A stretch of DNA of 64,000 bases, from contig NZ_PDIY01000001.1 in NCBI RefSeq assembly GCF_002563655.1, positions 2,702,001 through 2,766,000 of the forward strand. The letters run 5' to 3'. Of the stretch, positions 51,487-59,840 are shown one piece after another. Source of the DNA: Bacillus sp. es.034 (GTDB taxonomy: Bacteria; Bacillota; Bacilli; Bacillales; Bacillaceae_B). The position numbers and the translations under genes are program-made. Numbering within the stretch: the first letter of the stretch is position 1; each line of letters starts with the position of its first letter. Below the pieces are notes generated by a model that searched no databases, was not told the origin of the DNA, and saw only the letters and a list, made by a program, of their open reading frames with translations.

Positions 51487-52425
51487 ATGAAAAAGATAGC
51501 GTTAGTCCTTTCAATCCTGCTTTCTCTCTTTGTGGCAGTGAGCTGTTCTCCCATTTGGAAGGATGAAGGAGTGCCTGTAGTTGACGAGGGCACTACCCCG
51601 AAAAAAGTATTAGAGAAATCCGATGGATCAGTGTTTCCTTTTACCCTTGATGAAAATAAGCAACCGGTCAACTTCCTTCTGATAGGTTCTGATCAGCGTA
51701 AAAATGAACCTGCACGGGCCGACGTATTAATGGTGGCTCAATACAAGCCAGAGTCGTCGGCCATTAAGATCATTTCAATCATGAGGGATACATTCGTCGA
51801 GATTCCCGGATATGAAAAGAGCAAGATCAATCACGCATATTCCTGGGGAGGGGAAGAATTGCTGGCTGATACGATACAAAAAAACTTCGATCTGGACATT
51901 CACCATACCGTTAAGATTGATTTCAAAGAGTTCATTAGTATGATGGACCTTGTATTTCCTGAAGGGGTACAGGTGACGGTAACAGAGCCGATGATCGCTC
52001 ACTGGAATTGGTCGAGAGCACCAGGTGAAAACGTGCTGAAAGGAGAAGAAATCCTGCAATATGTAAGGTTCAGGGGGGATAGTCAGAACGACTTTGGGAG
52101 AGTGGAAAGACAGCAGGAAATCATGTCATTGGCAGAAAAGAGCCTGATGGAAAAGATGGAGACGGGTGAAGGGATGAAGACGCTTGTATCTCTCATCAGA
52201 GAGGGATTGAAAAACGTGGAAACCTCCACTCCCATAAGTGAAATCATGAAATATGGGATGTCTGTGATGCTGCATCCAATCGACAAAGTGGATACGCTCA
52301 GGATACCGGTTGAAGGAAGCTTTACTGATCTTAAGGCTGCCCATGCAGGACTGGTCCTCGATATAGATGAAGAAAAGAATCGGGAAGCCATCATGGATTT
52401 TCTTGATTCAAGTCACCATGAATGA
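51487..52425 (+). CDS. LytR-CpsA-Psr (LCP) family protein with lipoprotein-like signal
   Basis: 312-residue LCP protein; family members transfer wall teichoic acid or other glycopolymers from lipid carrier to peptidoglycan. Motifs: FLLIGSDQRKNEPARADVLMV (broken here as IGSDQRK, RADVLMV), SIMRDTFVEIPGY, KINHAYSWGG, and the late RFRGDSQNDFGRVERQQ. Unlike most LCP proteins, which have a TM anchor, this has a signal peptide with a Cys at about residue 20 (FVAVSC), suggesting a lipoprotein. ATG 51487 with TGAGGTG. Its 3' end overlaps the convergent AlbA_2 gene by 13 nt. Confidence 0.9.
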   Translation: MKKIALVLSILLSLFVAVSCSPIWKDEGVPVVDEGTTPKKVLEKSDGSVFPFTLDENKQPVNFLLIGSDQRKNEPARADVLMVAQYKPESSAIKIISIMRDTFVEIPGYEKSKINHAYSWGGEELLADTIQKNFDLDIHHTVKIDFKEFISMMDLVFPEGVQVTVTEPMIAHWNWSRAPGENVLKGEEILQYVRFRGDSQNDFGRVERQQEIMSLAEKSLMEKMETGEGMKTLVSLIREGLKNVETSTPISEIMKYGMSVMLHPIDKVDTLRIPVEGSFTDLKAAHAGLVLDIDEEKNREAIMDFLDSSHHE

Positions 52426-53138
52426 AATTCAGAAGAATCAAGGTCCAGGAACGATTCAATCTTTTTCATTTTTTTTATGATCAATTCGTGCAGATAGCCT
52501 TTATATTTCTGATCTTCTGCCAGATCATATTCCGTATGAAGAATTTTTAAGTGCTCAAGGTGCTCCTTCAATGTTTTTTCATCGCTGTCTGACCCCCCTG
52601 ACTGCACTTTCCGGAGAATGACATCCACTAATTTGTCGTGAGTGGCTTCAATCGTCTTGGTTCCTTGCCTGGCATAAATTGCTCCATACCGCAATTCCCC
52701 CCTCGTGACAATGGAAGTGTAAGGAACGTACCTTGGATCATAATCGATGATGAGGACTTGGAATCGTTTCAGGCTCATCAATGGATGGGTGCTTTCGGGA
52801 AAAATGAAATCTTCGGTGCGATAACGTAAATATTTAGGCAGCAGATGTTGAAGTTTATTATCAACATCTGCTTTATCGAGAAATTCTTCATCGGTCAGTC
52901 CTTTTAAATCGACTGATCCATCATCAAACTGCATTACCCCGATGATGATACATCCCCCTCCAGTATTGGATATGGCAAGGATATGTTTTGCCATCTTGGT
53001 GAATTCTATCCAATCGGACTTGAAATCCACATAATCTGTTTCGCCTGTATTATGAAGCAACAGATCCTTCAATGTTTCATGAGAAGGATTCTTCAGGAAA
53101 TCTCTAAGTTTAAGCGGAACAATCTTCTCATAATACAT
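52413..53138 (-). CDS. Schlafen/AlbA_2-type ATP-binding domain protein
   Basis: 241-residue protein from ATG 53138 (AAAGGTGGG upstream). N-terminal AlbA_2 (AAA_4/Schlafen core) domain: ETDYVDFKSDW carries the acidic Glu/Asp pair, AKHILAISNTGGGCIIIGV the glycine loop. C-terminal 60 residues are a charged coiled coil. The AlbA_2 domain occurs in nucleases/regulators, including some phage-defence proteins; stand-alone here with no other defence gene nearby. Solitary, convergent with the LCP gene (13 nt overlap) and divergent from the CobW gene. Confidence 0.87.
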   Translation of the reverse strand: MYYEKIVPLKLRDFLKNPSHETLKDLLLHNTGETDYVDFKSDWIEFTKMAKHILAISNTGGGCIIIGVMQFDDGSVDLKGLTDEEFLDKADVDNKLQHLLPKYLRYRTEDFIFPESTHPLMSLKRFQVLIIDYDPRYVPYTSIVTRGELRYGAIYARQGTKTIEATHDKLVDVILRKVQSGGSDSDEKTLKEHLEHLKILHTEYDLAEDQKYKGYLHELIIKKMKKIESFLDLDSSEFHSW

Positions 53139-53339
53139 GAATATTCCCACCTTTAACGGATTCTCAAGTATCAATACGACGGTACACAGCCATATTACAT
53201 TCTATGCGTGAAAAAAGTGGATAACGCTCTTTAAACGAATAATTCTTCCCTGCCTATTGTCATCCATCGGCGATGTCCGTTGTGTTCCTATTCACTTTCT
53301 AATAAAATGTGTATAGGGATCAAAGGAAAGGAAGATTAC

Positions 53340-54260
53340 ATGAAAAAAGATGTCTATATATTATCCGGATTTCTTGGCAGTGGAAAAACGACTTTACTTA
53401 AACAATTGCTGAAATCCTTAAAGGATCATGATAAAAAACCCGCGGTGCTGATGAATGAATTAGGAAGTGTATCCATCGATAGTGATTCGGTTGAAGATGA
53501 CACTGCATTACGTGAACTTCTTGATGGCTGTATTTGCTGTACCATTTCAGAAAAATTGGAGTCACAGCTGCAGGAACTTCTACTGAACGAAGACTTTGAT
53601 GTACTGGTCATTGAAACTACGGGCGCTGCACATCCAGTTGAGGTGGTCGATTCCATTCTGTCCCCTCTGTTTGCCGATCGTTTTGAATTCAGGGGTATCC
53701 TCACGGTAGTGGATGGTCTTCAATGGCGGAACAGGGGGGACTTCAGTCCGGCTGTCTTACATTTGATGAGAGAACAAATCCGTCACGCCCAATACATCAT
53801 TGCAAATAAAATGGACTTGCTGACTGAAATGGAGAAAGGGACATTCTCTTATGAACTACAACAAATGAATCAGAATGCCAAGGTGTTTTTAACGAATTAC
53901 TCTCAAGTGTCGATGAAAGATATTCTTTCATTAAGAGCACCAAAAGAAACACTTACGTATGAACGAGCTTCCATAGGGGACCATCTGACTCTCCAGGCGG
54001 TCGTTTATACGTTCAACGGGAAAGTGAATGGAGAAGCCTTTGAAGAATGGGTGAAAAGCCAGCCTGATTCCATATACAGGATGAAGGGGTACGTCCCTTT
54101 GCAAGGAAGGACCTATCCAACGTTGTTTCAGTATTCATATGGGATGCCGCTCTTTATGCCCGGAGATATGAAATACCCCACCAACTTCGTCATAATCGGA
54201 GAAAATTTACATAAAGAAGAGATAGTACAGTCTTTACAGAAGATCGACATTACGGAGTAA
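53340..54260 (+). CDS. CobW/COG0523 G3E GTPase, metal chaperone-like
   Basis: 306-residue GTPase. ATG 53340 with AAAGGAAAGGAAG. P-loop GFLGSGKTT, metal-binding CICC at residues 64-67 (GCICCTI), ETTGAAHP as G3 region, NKMD as G4, and a CobW_C domain with VNGEAFEEWVKSQPDSIYRMKGY. COG0523 proteins deliver Zn or Co to client proteins; no Zur box is recognised upstream, so the metal is open. Solitary. Confidence 0.9.
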   Translation: MKKDVYILSGFLGSGKTTLLKQLLKSLKDHDKKPAVLMNELGSVSIDSDSVEDDTALRELLDGCICCTISEKLESQLQELLLNEDFDVLVIETTGAAHPVEVVDSILSPLFADRFEFRGILTVVDGLQWRNRGDFSPAVLHLMREQIRHAQYIIANKMDLLTEMEKGTFSYELQQMNQNAKVFLTNYSQVSMKDILSLRAPKETLTYERASIGDHLTLQAVVYTFNGKVNGEAFEEWVKSQPDSIYRMKGYVPLQGRTYPTLFQYSYGMPLFMPGDMKYPTNFVIIGENLHKEEIVQSLQKIDITE

Positions 54261-54293
54261 TTCATATCCATGAAATCAAACAAGTTTAAACCA

Positions 54294-54322
54294 TTGACAA
54301 TATCGAATAAAATGTTTATTAT
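54294..54322 (+). promoter_or_regulatory. Sigma-A promoter and possible operator of marR-MFS unit
   Basis: TTGACA (54294-54299) perfect, 17 bp, TATTAT (54317-54322). Just downstream are AGTTAACT (palindrome, 54328-54335) and ACTT-AGTG-AAGT, suitable for autoregulation by the encoded MarR protein. Confidence 0.8.
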
Positions 54323-54375
54323 TTAATAGTTAACTTAGTGAAGTATTTATTGAGTGTAAGAAAGGTCGATTTTTA

Positions 54376-54801
54376 GTGGGAAAAGAATTGTTCGAGCTAG
54401 AAGGACTATTTAGGTCCGTGTTTAGAATGATGAAATCAGATATTCGAACCATCTTTGGAGAATTCATTTCAAATGGGGAATTCCGGGTGCTTCAACTCAT
54501 CAGGGAAAATGGTGCACTGAAATCCTCGGAAATTTCAAAGCGAATGGAAGTCTCTGCAAGTCACATTACGTCCATAACAGATACACTAGTTGAAAAAGGG
54601 TATATTACAAGACAGCGATCCAATGAAGATCGTAGAGTCGTAGAGTTGGCCCTTACTCCTCAAGGGGTGGAAGTGCTGGCACAATGTGAAGAGAAGAAGT
54701 CGCACTATTTTCAGCAGTTATTCCAAACCTTCGAAAAAGAGGAGATCGAGCATCTGATCGAATTGTTTGAGAAACTGTTGAGTTCATCCGTCCGTAAGTA
54801 A
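54376..54801 (+). CDS. MarR-family regulator
   Basis: 141-residue winged-helix regulator; GTG 54376 with AAGAAAGG upstream. Helix-turn-helix GALKSSEISKRMEVSASHIT, wing with RQRSNEDRRVVELALTPQG (DRR motif). Precedes a drug/H+ antiporter by 184 nt on the same strand, so it most likely represses that pump in response to its substrate. Confidence 0.9.
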   Translation: MGKELFELEGLFRSVFRMMKSDIRTIFGEFISNGEFRVLQLIRENGALKSSEISKRMEVSASHITSITDTLVEKGYITRQRSNEDRRVVELALTPQGVEVLAQCEEKKSHYFQQLFQTFEKEEIEHLIELFEKLLSSSVRK

Positions 54802-54985
54802 TTAACGTATTTCAAGATAATGTCCTGTAAATGTCACTGTTCTGCTTCAGAAACAGAGGTGTTCAGCCATATATTTAACAGGAATGAAAAAGGGTTGACC
54901 TTTAGATTGGTCATCCCTTCTATTATGCTCATTTACTTAAGTTGGTTAATTATTCATACTATAAATATTGAGGGAGACAGAGAAT

Positions 54986-56605
54986 ATGGAGCATTTAGAA
55001 CATCGAAAAAAAGTACTGATCATGATTGCGATCATGTCGGCCATGTTATTCGCCGCATTGAATCAGACCATTGTGGGGACTGCGTTGCCAAAAATCATTT
55101 CTGAAATAGGAGGTATGGATTATTATAGCTGGGTATTCACCATCTTCATGTTAACCAGCTCCGTAACCGCCATATTGGTCGGTAAACTGTCCGATATGTA
55201 CGGAAGGAAGCCTTTTATCTTACTTGGAATAGGAGTCTTCATGATTGGTTCGTTCTTAAACGGACTTTCCGCTTCCATCATACAGTTAATCATTTTCCGG
55301 GGGATTCAAGGATTCGGGGCCGGAATGATCATGTCCACCGCCTTTACTGCTGTCGGGGACTTATTCTCTCCACGTGAAAGAGGGAAATGGCAGGGGCTGA
55401 TGAGCAGTGTGTTTGGTTTAGCCAGTGTATTCGGTCCGACACTCGGAGGTTGGATCGTAGATAATGCCGATTGGCACTGGGTATTCTGGGTATTCCTTCC
55501 GGTAGGATTCATCGCATTCGGGATGATTTATAAAATGTTCCCTTCCCAAGAACCTAATAGAGGTCTGAAAGTGGATTACCTGGGATCCATCATGCTGACT
55601 TTAACGATCATTCCGTTATTACTTGCCTTTACGTGGGGTGGAAACGATTATGAATGGGTTTCCCTTCAAATCATTGGACTACTGGCCCTCTCGGTTGTAG
55701 CACTGGTCCTTTTCATCATAACGGAGAAAAGAGCAAGTAACCCTGTACTTCCATTGCAATTGTTTAAAAATAAGATCTTTACCCTTTCAAATATCATTGG
55801 ATTCATTCTCGGAGCCGGAATGTTCGGGGCCATTATGTATATGCCGTTCTTCATTCAGGGCGTAATGGGTACCTCCGCGACGAAATCCGGACTCGTGATG
55901 ATGCCCATGACATTAAGTATGGTATTTGCCAGTACAATCGGGGGACAAATCATTACGAAGACAGGGAAATATAAGTTTCTAGCACTGATTGGTTTGTTCG
56001 TCATGAGTGGGGGTATGATCCTATTATCCTTCATGGATACGAATACGACCAACGCCAGAGCCCTTTTAAATATCATTATAGTAGGAACGGGACTTGGACT
56101 GAGTTTCCCCGTCTTTACGCTGACAGTTCAAAACGCAGTGCAGCATAAGTTCCTTGGTGTCGCCACGGCCGCCACTCAATTGTTCAGGCAAATCGGAGGG
56201 ACGATAGGGGTAGCCATCATGGGAACCGTGATGAATTCTTCCATGACAACAAAGATGACAGAGAAAATGTCTGCAGTAAAAGACTCTCCATTACTGACAG
56301 ATCCTAAAACGGCTGGAGTCATGAAGCAGCTTCAAGATCCACAGAACATCATGAACGGTGGGAAATTAAAGGAGCTTCAATCAACATTGCCACAAGAATT
56401 TCAAGGGATCTATGCATCCATCCTGGAAGGTGTCAGAGAATCATTGAGTTATGCGTTAACGAATGTCTTCTTTATTGGAGCCATGGTTCTCCTCGTAGGA
56501 TTTGTTTTAACCTTCTTTATGAAAGAGATCCCATTAAGGATGTCAAATAAAGATGTTACAGAGGAAGAAAAGGAAACGGAGCTTAAAGAAGCTTCCAATC
56601 ATTAA
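54986..56605 (+). CDS. DHA2-family MFS multidrug exporter
   Basis: 539-residue major facilitator with 14 predicted membrane segments (EmrB/QacA type). ATG 54986 follows GAGGGAGA. Motif A: GKLSDMYGRKPF; motif C region SVFGLASVFGPTLGGWI; N-terminal LNQTIVGTALPKI is the DHA2 signature. Partner of the upstream MarR gene. An overlapping ORF starting at 54820 with a TM-like stretch is frame-shifted relative to it and probably not expressed. Confidence 0.93.
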   Translation: MEHLEHRKKVLIMIAIMSAMLFAALNQTIVGTALPKIISEIGGMDYYSWVFTIFMLTSSVTAILVGKLSDMYGRKPFILLGIGVFMIGSFLNGLSASIIQLIIFRGIQGFGAGMIMSTAFTAVGDLFSPRERGKWQGLMSSVFGLASVFGPTLGGWIVDNADWHWVFWVFLPVGFIAFGMIYKMFPSQEPNRGLKVDYLGSIMLTLTIIPLLLAFTWGGNDYEWVSLQIIGLLALSVVALVLFIITEKRASNPVLPLQLFKNKIFTLSNIIGFILGAGMFGAIMYMPFFIQGVMGTSATKSGLVMMPMTLSMVFASTIGGQIITKTGKYKFLALIGLFVMSGGMILLSFMDTNTTNARALLNIIIVGTGLGLSFPVFTLTVQNAVQHKFLGVATAATQLFRQIGGTIGVAIMGTVMNSSMTTKMTEKMSAVKDSPLLTDPKTAGVMKQLQDPQNIMNGGKLKELQSTLPQEFQGIYASILEGVRESLSYALTNVFFIGAMVLLVGFVLTFFMKEIPLRMSNKDVTEEEKETELKEASNH

Positions 56606-56619
56606 AAACTATTAATTAA

Positions 56620-56669
56620 AAAGAGGGTGACCGTGTCTGCTGATAGTAGCAGGCATGGTTACCCTCTTT
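56620..56669 (+). terminator. Terminator after the MFS gene
   Basis: AAAGAGGGT pairs with ACCCTCTTT; inner CTGCT/AGCAG. Convergent with the zinc-ribbon gene. Confidence 0.85.
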
Positions 56670-56673
56670 CTGA

Positions 56674-56922
56674 TTAGGACATTGTACTTTCTCCAAATTT
56701 CTTGAAGGTCATTTCATCCTCCACCAAGCCGCAAGCCGCACATTGAACTTTGAGTCCAGGTCCGTTGTATGCGAGGTGAAAGGGCTCGAGTTGATCTTGC
56801 TGGTAATTCTGGACGACTTCTCCGGAAGCAGGATCAAGTTTCACACTCTGAGGTACTTGTTGTATAATATTAAATCGTGTTCGATTCGTTTTACAGCTGG
56901 GACAGCGATAGGGTGTTGTCAT
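56674..56922 (-). CDS. Small zinc-ribbon protein, 82 aa
   Basis: ATG 56922 with GAAAGGTG upstream. CPSCK near the start and CAACG at residue about 64 give a two-knuckle CxxC...CxxC zinc ribbon. The stretch [19 protein letters not shown] and DEMTFKKFG are distinctive. Similar small proteins occur across Bacillaceae, but I do not know the function. Confidence 0.8.
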   Translation of the reverse strand: MTTPYRCPSCKTNRTRFNIIQQVPQSVKLDPASGEVVQNYQQDQLEPFHLAYNGPGLKVQCAACGLVEDEMTFKKFGESTMS

Positions 56923-56992
56923 TGATATCACCTTTCTTCGTTTTTTTTAGTATGGTTAAAGAATAAAGATTTTATGTAAAGGATGATTGAAT

Positions 56993-57277
56993 ATGTCAGT
57001 AGGGTTCACCGATTTGCTGATATCATACAGACAAATATGGAAAAACCGCATGTTAACAGACGATGCCGTTTCACCGGAACAAGTGTTGAAAGAAGCCATC
57101 AAACGTGAATTGGAAGATGCCAATAGTCACCCCAGGGTTCGAAAGTCCATTGAAGTTAAATATTATTTGGCCACTAAAAGAATTACTGAATCCAACTTGT
57201 CAAACAATGATAAAGTCCGTTTAATCCATTTACATATTGAAATGGCCGCACAATTAATGAAAGAACGGAATCTCTGA
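56993..57277 (+). CDS. Conserved hypothetical protein, 94 aa
   Basis: ATG 56993 with AAAGGATG; TTG 56987 is an alternative. Small helical basic protein: SVGFTDLLISYRQIWKNRML, then ITESNLSNNDKVRLIHLHIE. No motif recognised. 71 nt after the divergent zinc-ribbon gene start. Confidence 0.75.
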   Translation: MSVGFTDLLISYRQIWKNRMLTDDAVSPEQVLKEAIKRELEDANSHPRVRKSIEVKYYLATKRITESNLSNNDKVRLIHLHIEMAAQLMKERNL

Positions 57278-57309
57278 TTACGAAGGAGAATGAGCAGTTT
57301 TCTTTCTTT

Positions 57310-57327
57310 TATACCTTAACGGGTATA
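57310..57327 (+). promoter_or_regulatory. TATACC-N6-GGTATA palindrome, CsoR/CstR-like
   Basis: Perfect 6-bp inverted repeat (57310-57315 and 57322-57327) overlapping a TATGAT (-10 candidate at 57326-57331), 37 nt before the rhodanese-like gene. CsoR-family copper or persulfide sensors bind ATACC...GGTAT-type palindromes; similarity only. Confidence 0.4.
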
Positions 57328-57363
57328 TGATGAGGGAAGATTAATGAAAAGGGTGATACCAGT

Positions 57364-57723
57364 ATGCCTCTACTAACATTATTATTAGTCAGTATACTCT
57401 CATATATGATCTTTTATCGATATTTCCCCGTACGAACCAAACAATGGAATTCCCTTGATGTGACAGCAGAATATGTAGTGGTGGATGTCAGGGATTATCA
57501 GGACTCGTCCAAAGGAGATTGCGAAAAGGTCATAGCTTTGCCTTGTGGATACATCCGAAGATATGCAAGTGATATTCCAGAAGGGCATGTCATTGTGATG
57601 GGAAGCAATTTCGTCGAGTGTAATGTCGGTGTGAGACAATTGAAACGGCTCGGCTTCGATGTGAAAGGATACCTGATCATCGGTTTTGACAAAAAATGCA
57701 ATGAATACCTTTCTTTGGGGTGA
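57364..57723 (+). CDS. Membrane-anchored rhodanese-like protein without catalytic cysteine
   Basis: 119-residue protein: TM (residues 3-20), then a rhodanese-type fold starting VVVDVRDYQDSSKG and ending VRQLKRLGFDVKGY. At the place of the active cysteine (VxYCxxGxRS) it has VIVMGSNFVECN, so the Cys is replaced by Met, although a Cys lies seven residues later. AAAGGGTGAT before ATG 57364. Likely non-catalytic or persulfide-binding. Preceded by a palindrome like CsoR-family operators. Confidence 0.8.
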   Translation: MPLLTLLLVSILSYMIFYRYFPVRTKQWNSLDVTAEYVVVDVRDYQDSSKGDCEKVIALPCGYIRRYASDIPEGHVIVMGSNFVECNVGVRQLKRLGFDVKGYLIIGFDKKCNEYLSLG

Positions 57724-58043
57724 AATCCCCCTTGGTTTGAAATGTTAATGTAATATCCGTTACATTGGATGAGCTGCTAAAAACCTGTCAAGAATCAGAT
57801 ACCGGTAATAATTAGTTGCCGTATCCAAATCGTTCAGATGTTGGAAATGTAAGTAAATCATTTAAAAAGTGCTTTTCTCCCTACTAGAATCAGTGGTTAC
57901 TATCTTACTAAATGAGAATTGTCTTTCAAAATAGAACAATTGATTACTAGTTACCAAGTTCTCCCGTAAATGTAACAAAAACAGGGTGGTATGATGAATG
58001 TGCAGCAAAGAACAACACATTCACTAAGGAGGAATTCATTTTT
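57724..58043. other. Intergenic region upstream of CAP-domain gene
   Basis: 320 nt without a gene. It holds the palindrome AATGTAA-N6-TTACATT (57747-57766), a looser AATTGT...ACAATT pair near 57915-57940, and TATGAT near 57990 as a weak -10. Long enough for a regulated promoter; nothing else is clear. Confidence 0.5.
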
Positions 58044-58838
58044 ATGAATAAGAAAATGATGGTTTCAGCAGCAACAGCATTAACATTATTAGCAACTCCA
58101 TTCGCAGCAGGTAAAGCTGACGCTGCAGCACCGTGTCCAGCACAAGATAAGGTCGCTCAAAAAGTGAACGCCTTTAAATATAATGGTAATCAAGAAGATC
58201 TAAACAAATATGTACAAGATGTTCTATCAAAATACCAAATCAACGGCCAAAACGTAAATGTACAAGAATTATTGAATGGACAGGCTCCAAAAGCAGAGGC
58301 GGCCGCACCTGCTCCAGCTAAGGAAGCACCAAAAGCGGAAGCACCTGCACCGGCAGAAGCACCAAAAGCAGAAGCTCCTGCACCTAAGTCCGAAGCTCCA
58401 GCTCCAGCTTCAAATGAGCAAAAACAACAATCGGAGCAAGCAAGTGAACAATCTGGTCAATTAAGCCAGTTTGAACAAAAAGTAGTGGAATTGACTAACC
58501 AGGAACGTGCAAAACAAGGTCTTCCAGCTCTTAAAGTAGATGCAGAATTAAGCAAGGTAGCACGTGAGAAGTCCCGTGATATGCAAGCAAACAACTACTT
58601 CTCTCACACTAGCCCTACGTATGGTTCACCATTCGACATGATGAAGCAGTTTGGTATCGAGTATAGCTCTGCAGGTGAAAACATCGCTATGGGTCAACAG
58701 ACTCCTGAAGAAGTTGTACAGGCATGGATGAATAGTGAAGGTCACCGTAAAAACATCATGAGCTCAAACTACACTCACATCGGTGTGGGATATGTAGAGA
58801 ACGGTAACTACTGGACTCAACAGTTCATCGGTAAGTAA
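58044..58838 (+). CDS. Secreted CAP-domain (SCP/PR1) protein, YkwD-like
   Basis: 264-residue exoprotein. Signal peptide (residues 1-27, cut after ADA), about 60 residues of helical N-terminal domain, a low-complexity Ala-Pro-Lys-Glu linker (about 85-125, repeats of APKAEAPAP type) and a C-terminal CAP domain: VVELTNQERAKQGLPAL, FSHTSPTYGSPFDM, GENIAMG, HRKNIMSSNYTHIGVGY. CAP site His residues (SH, HR) are kept. Wall/spore coat related proteins such as YkwD share the layout. RBS AAGGAGGAA. Confidence 0.92.
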   Translation: MNKKMMVSAATALTLLATPFAAGKADAAAPCPAQDKVAQKVNAFKYNGNQEDLNKYVQDVLSKYQINGQNVNVQELLNGQAPKAEAAAPAPAKEAPKAEAPAPAEAPKAEAPAPKSEAPAPASNEQKQQSEQASEQSGQLSQFEQKVVELTNQERAKQGLPALKVDAELSKVAREKSRDMQANNYFSHTSPTYGSPFDMMKQFGIEYSSAGENIAMGQQTPEEVVQAWMNSEGHRKNIMSSNYTHIGVGYVENGNYWTQQFIGK

Positions 58839-58850
58839 TTTCATGAATAG

Positions 58851-58885
58851 AAGCAGCCTCTCTTTGGAGAGGCTGCTTTTTTTAG
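58851..58885 (+). terminator. Terminator after CAP gene
   Basis: AAGCAGCCTCTC pairs with GAGAGGCTGCTT, then T5. Confidence 0.92.
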
Positions 58886-59020
58886 TTTCCCTTAATCATA
58901 TGATGCTATACGTCTTTTTTTTTTCATACCGTGGTGAACGAGTGGGGTAAGAGTTTAGATTTGCATTTCGTGATAATCATTCTTACTATTGAAATATAAC
59001 GAGTGCGTGGAGTGAGTTTG

Positions 59021-59797
59021 ATGAAAGAAGATAAAGTTGTCCTTATAACGGGCGGATCAAAGGGAATCGGAAGAAAGACCGTGGAGGAATTCTCTAAACA
59101 AGGATACAAGGTCATCCTGAATTATAGAAGCGATGATTCTTTAGTGGAGAAATTGGTTTCTGAATTAACTCAAACCCACTCCAATTCCATTATCCCGGTC
59201 AAGGGGGACATTTCTGTGCCGGAAGAATGTGAACGGATGGCATCAGAAATCTGGAATAAGGTGGAGAGCGTCGACATCCTGATTCACAATGCCGGGCCCT
59301 ATGTTAAAGAACGAAAGTCTTTTTCAGAATATTCTCCTGAGGAATGGAATTATATTGTGAATGGGAATTTAAATAGTGTATTTTACTTATCCAGGTTAAT
59401 GATCCCGAAGATGCGTGAAAAACAATGGGGGAGGATCATCACATTTGGATATGACAGGGTCGAATCAGCACCGGGCTGGATTTATCGTTCTGCCTTCGCT
59501 GCGGCGAAAGCGGGACTCGCTTCCTTTACAAAAACGATTTCTATCGAAGAAGCAGAAAACGGCATAACGGCAAATATGGTTTGCCCGGGTGACATAGTAG
59601 ATGATTGGAAAGAAAGCGAAATCAGCAGTGCCAAAGAACAACATGATCCATATACACCGGTTGGTCGACCCGGAACAGGGGAGGATGTGGCGAGGGTCAT
59701 TTCGTTCCTGTGTCAGGAAAAATCTGATTTCATTACCGGTTCCATCATTCCGGTTACAGGTGGTAAGGATGTCCTTGGAAAGGTATTTCATCAATAA
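59021..59797 (+). CDS. Short-chain dehydrogenase/reductase
   Basis: 258-residue SDR; ATG 59021 after GGAGTGAG. Cofactor loop TGGSKGIGRKT (NADP type, basic residue follows), NAG as HNAGPY, and the catalytic region: S is replaced, with the motif FGYDRVES then YRSAFAAAKAG instead of the usual S...YxxxK. The expected YxxxK tyrosine position reads S/F-A-A-A-K, so catalysis by the normal Tyr is doubtful. FabG-like overall; substrate unknown. Confidence 0.83.
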   Translation: MKEDKVVLITGGSKGIGRKTVEEFSKQGYKVILNYRSDDSLVEKLVSELTQTHSNSIIPVKGDISVPEECERMASEIWNKVESVDILIHNAGPYVKERKSFSEYSPEEWNYIVNGNLNSVFYLSRLMIPKMREKQWGRIITFGYDRVESAPGWIYRSAFAAAKAGLASFTKTISIEEAENGITANMVCPGDIVDDWKESEISSAKEQHDPYTPVGRPGTGEDVARVISFLCQEKSDFITGSIIPVTGGKDVLGKVFHQ

Positions 59798-59830
59798 AGA
59801 GCAACGGCAGCTGCAGTCCGTTGCTCTTTC
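59796..59830. terminator. Bidirectional terminator
   Basis: AAAGAGCAACGG (59796-59807) and CCGTTGCTCTTT (59818-59829) perfect 12-bp stem between convergent SDR and MATE genes. Confidence 0.92.
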
Positions 59831-59840
59831 GGTCCCTATT

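Noticed and set aside
52413..53138. AlbA_2 protein as part of a phage-defence island
   Set aside because: No nuclease, toxin, reverse transcriptase, integrase or other defence gene is near; the domain alone does not support a defence system.
54820..55104. 94-aa ORF with a hydrophobic stretch between marR and the MFS gene
   Set aside because: Runs out of frame into the MFS gene and has no ribosome site; the hydrophobic part is A/T-rich intergenic sequence.
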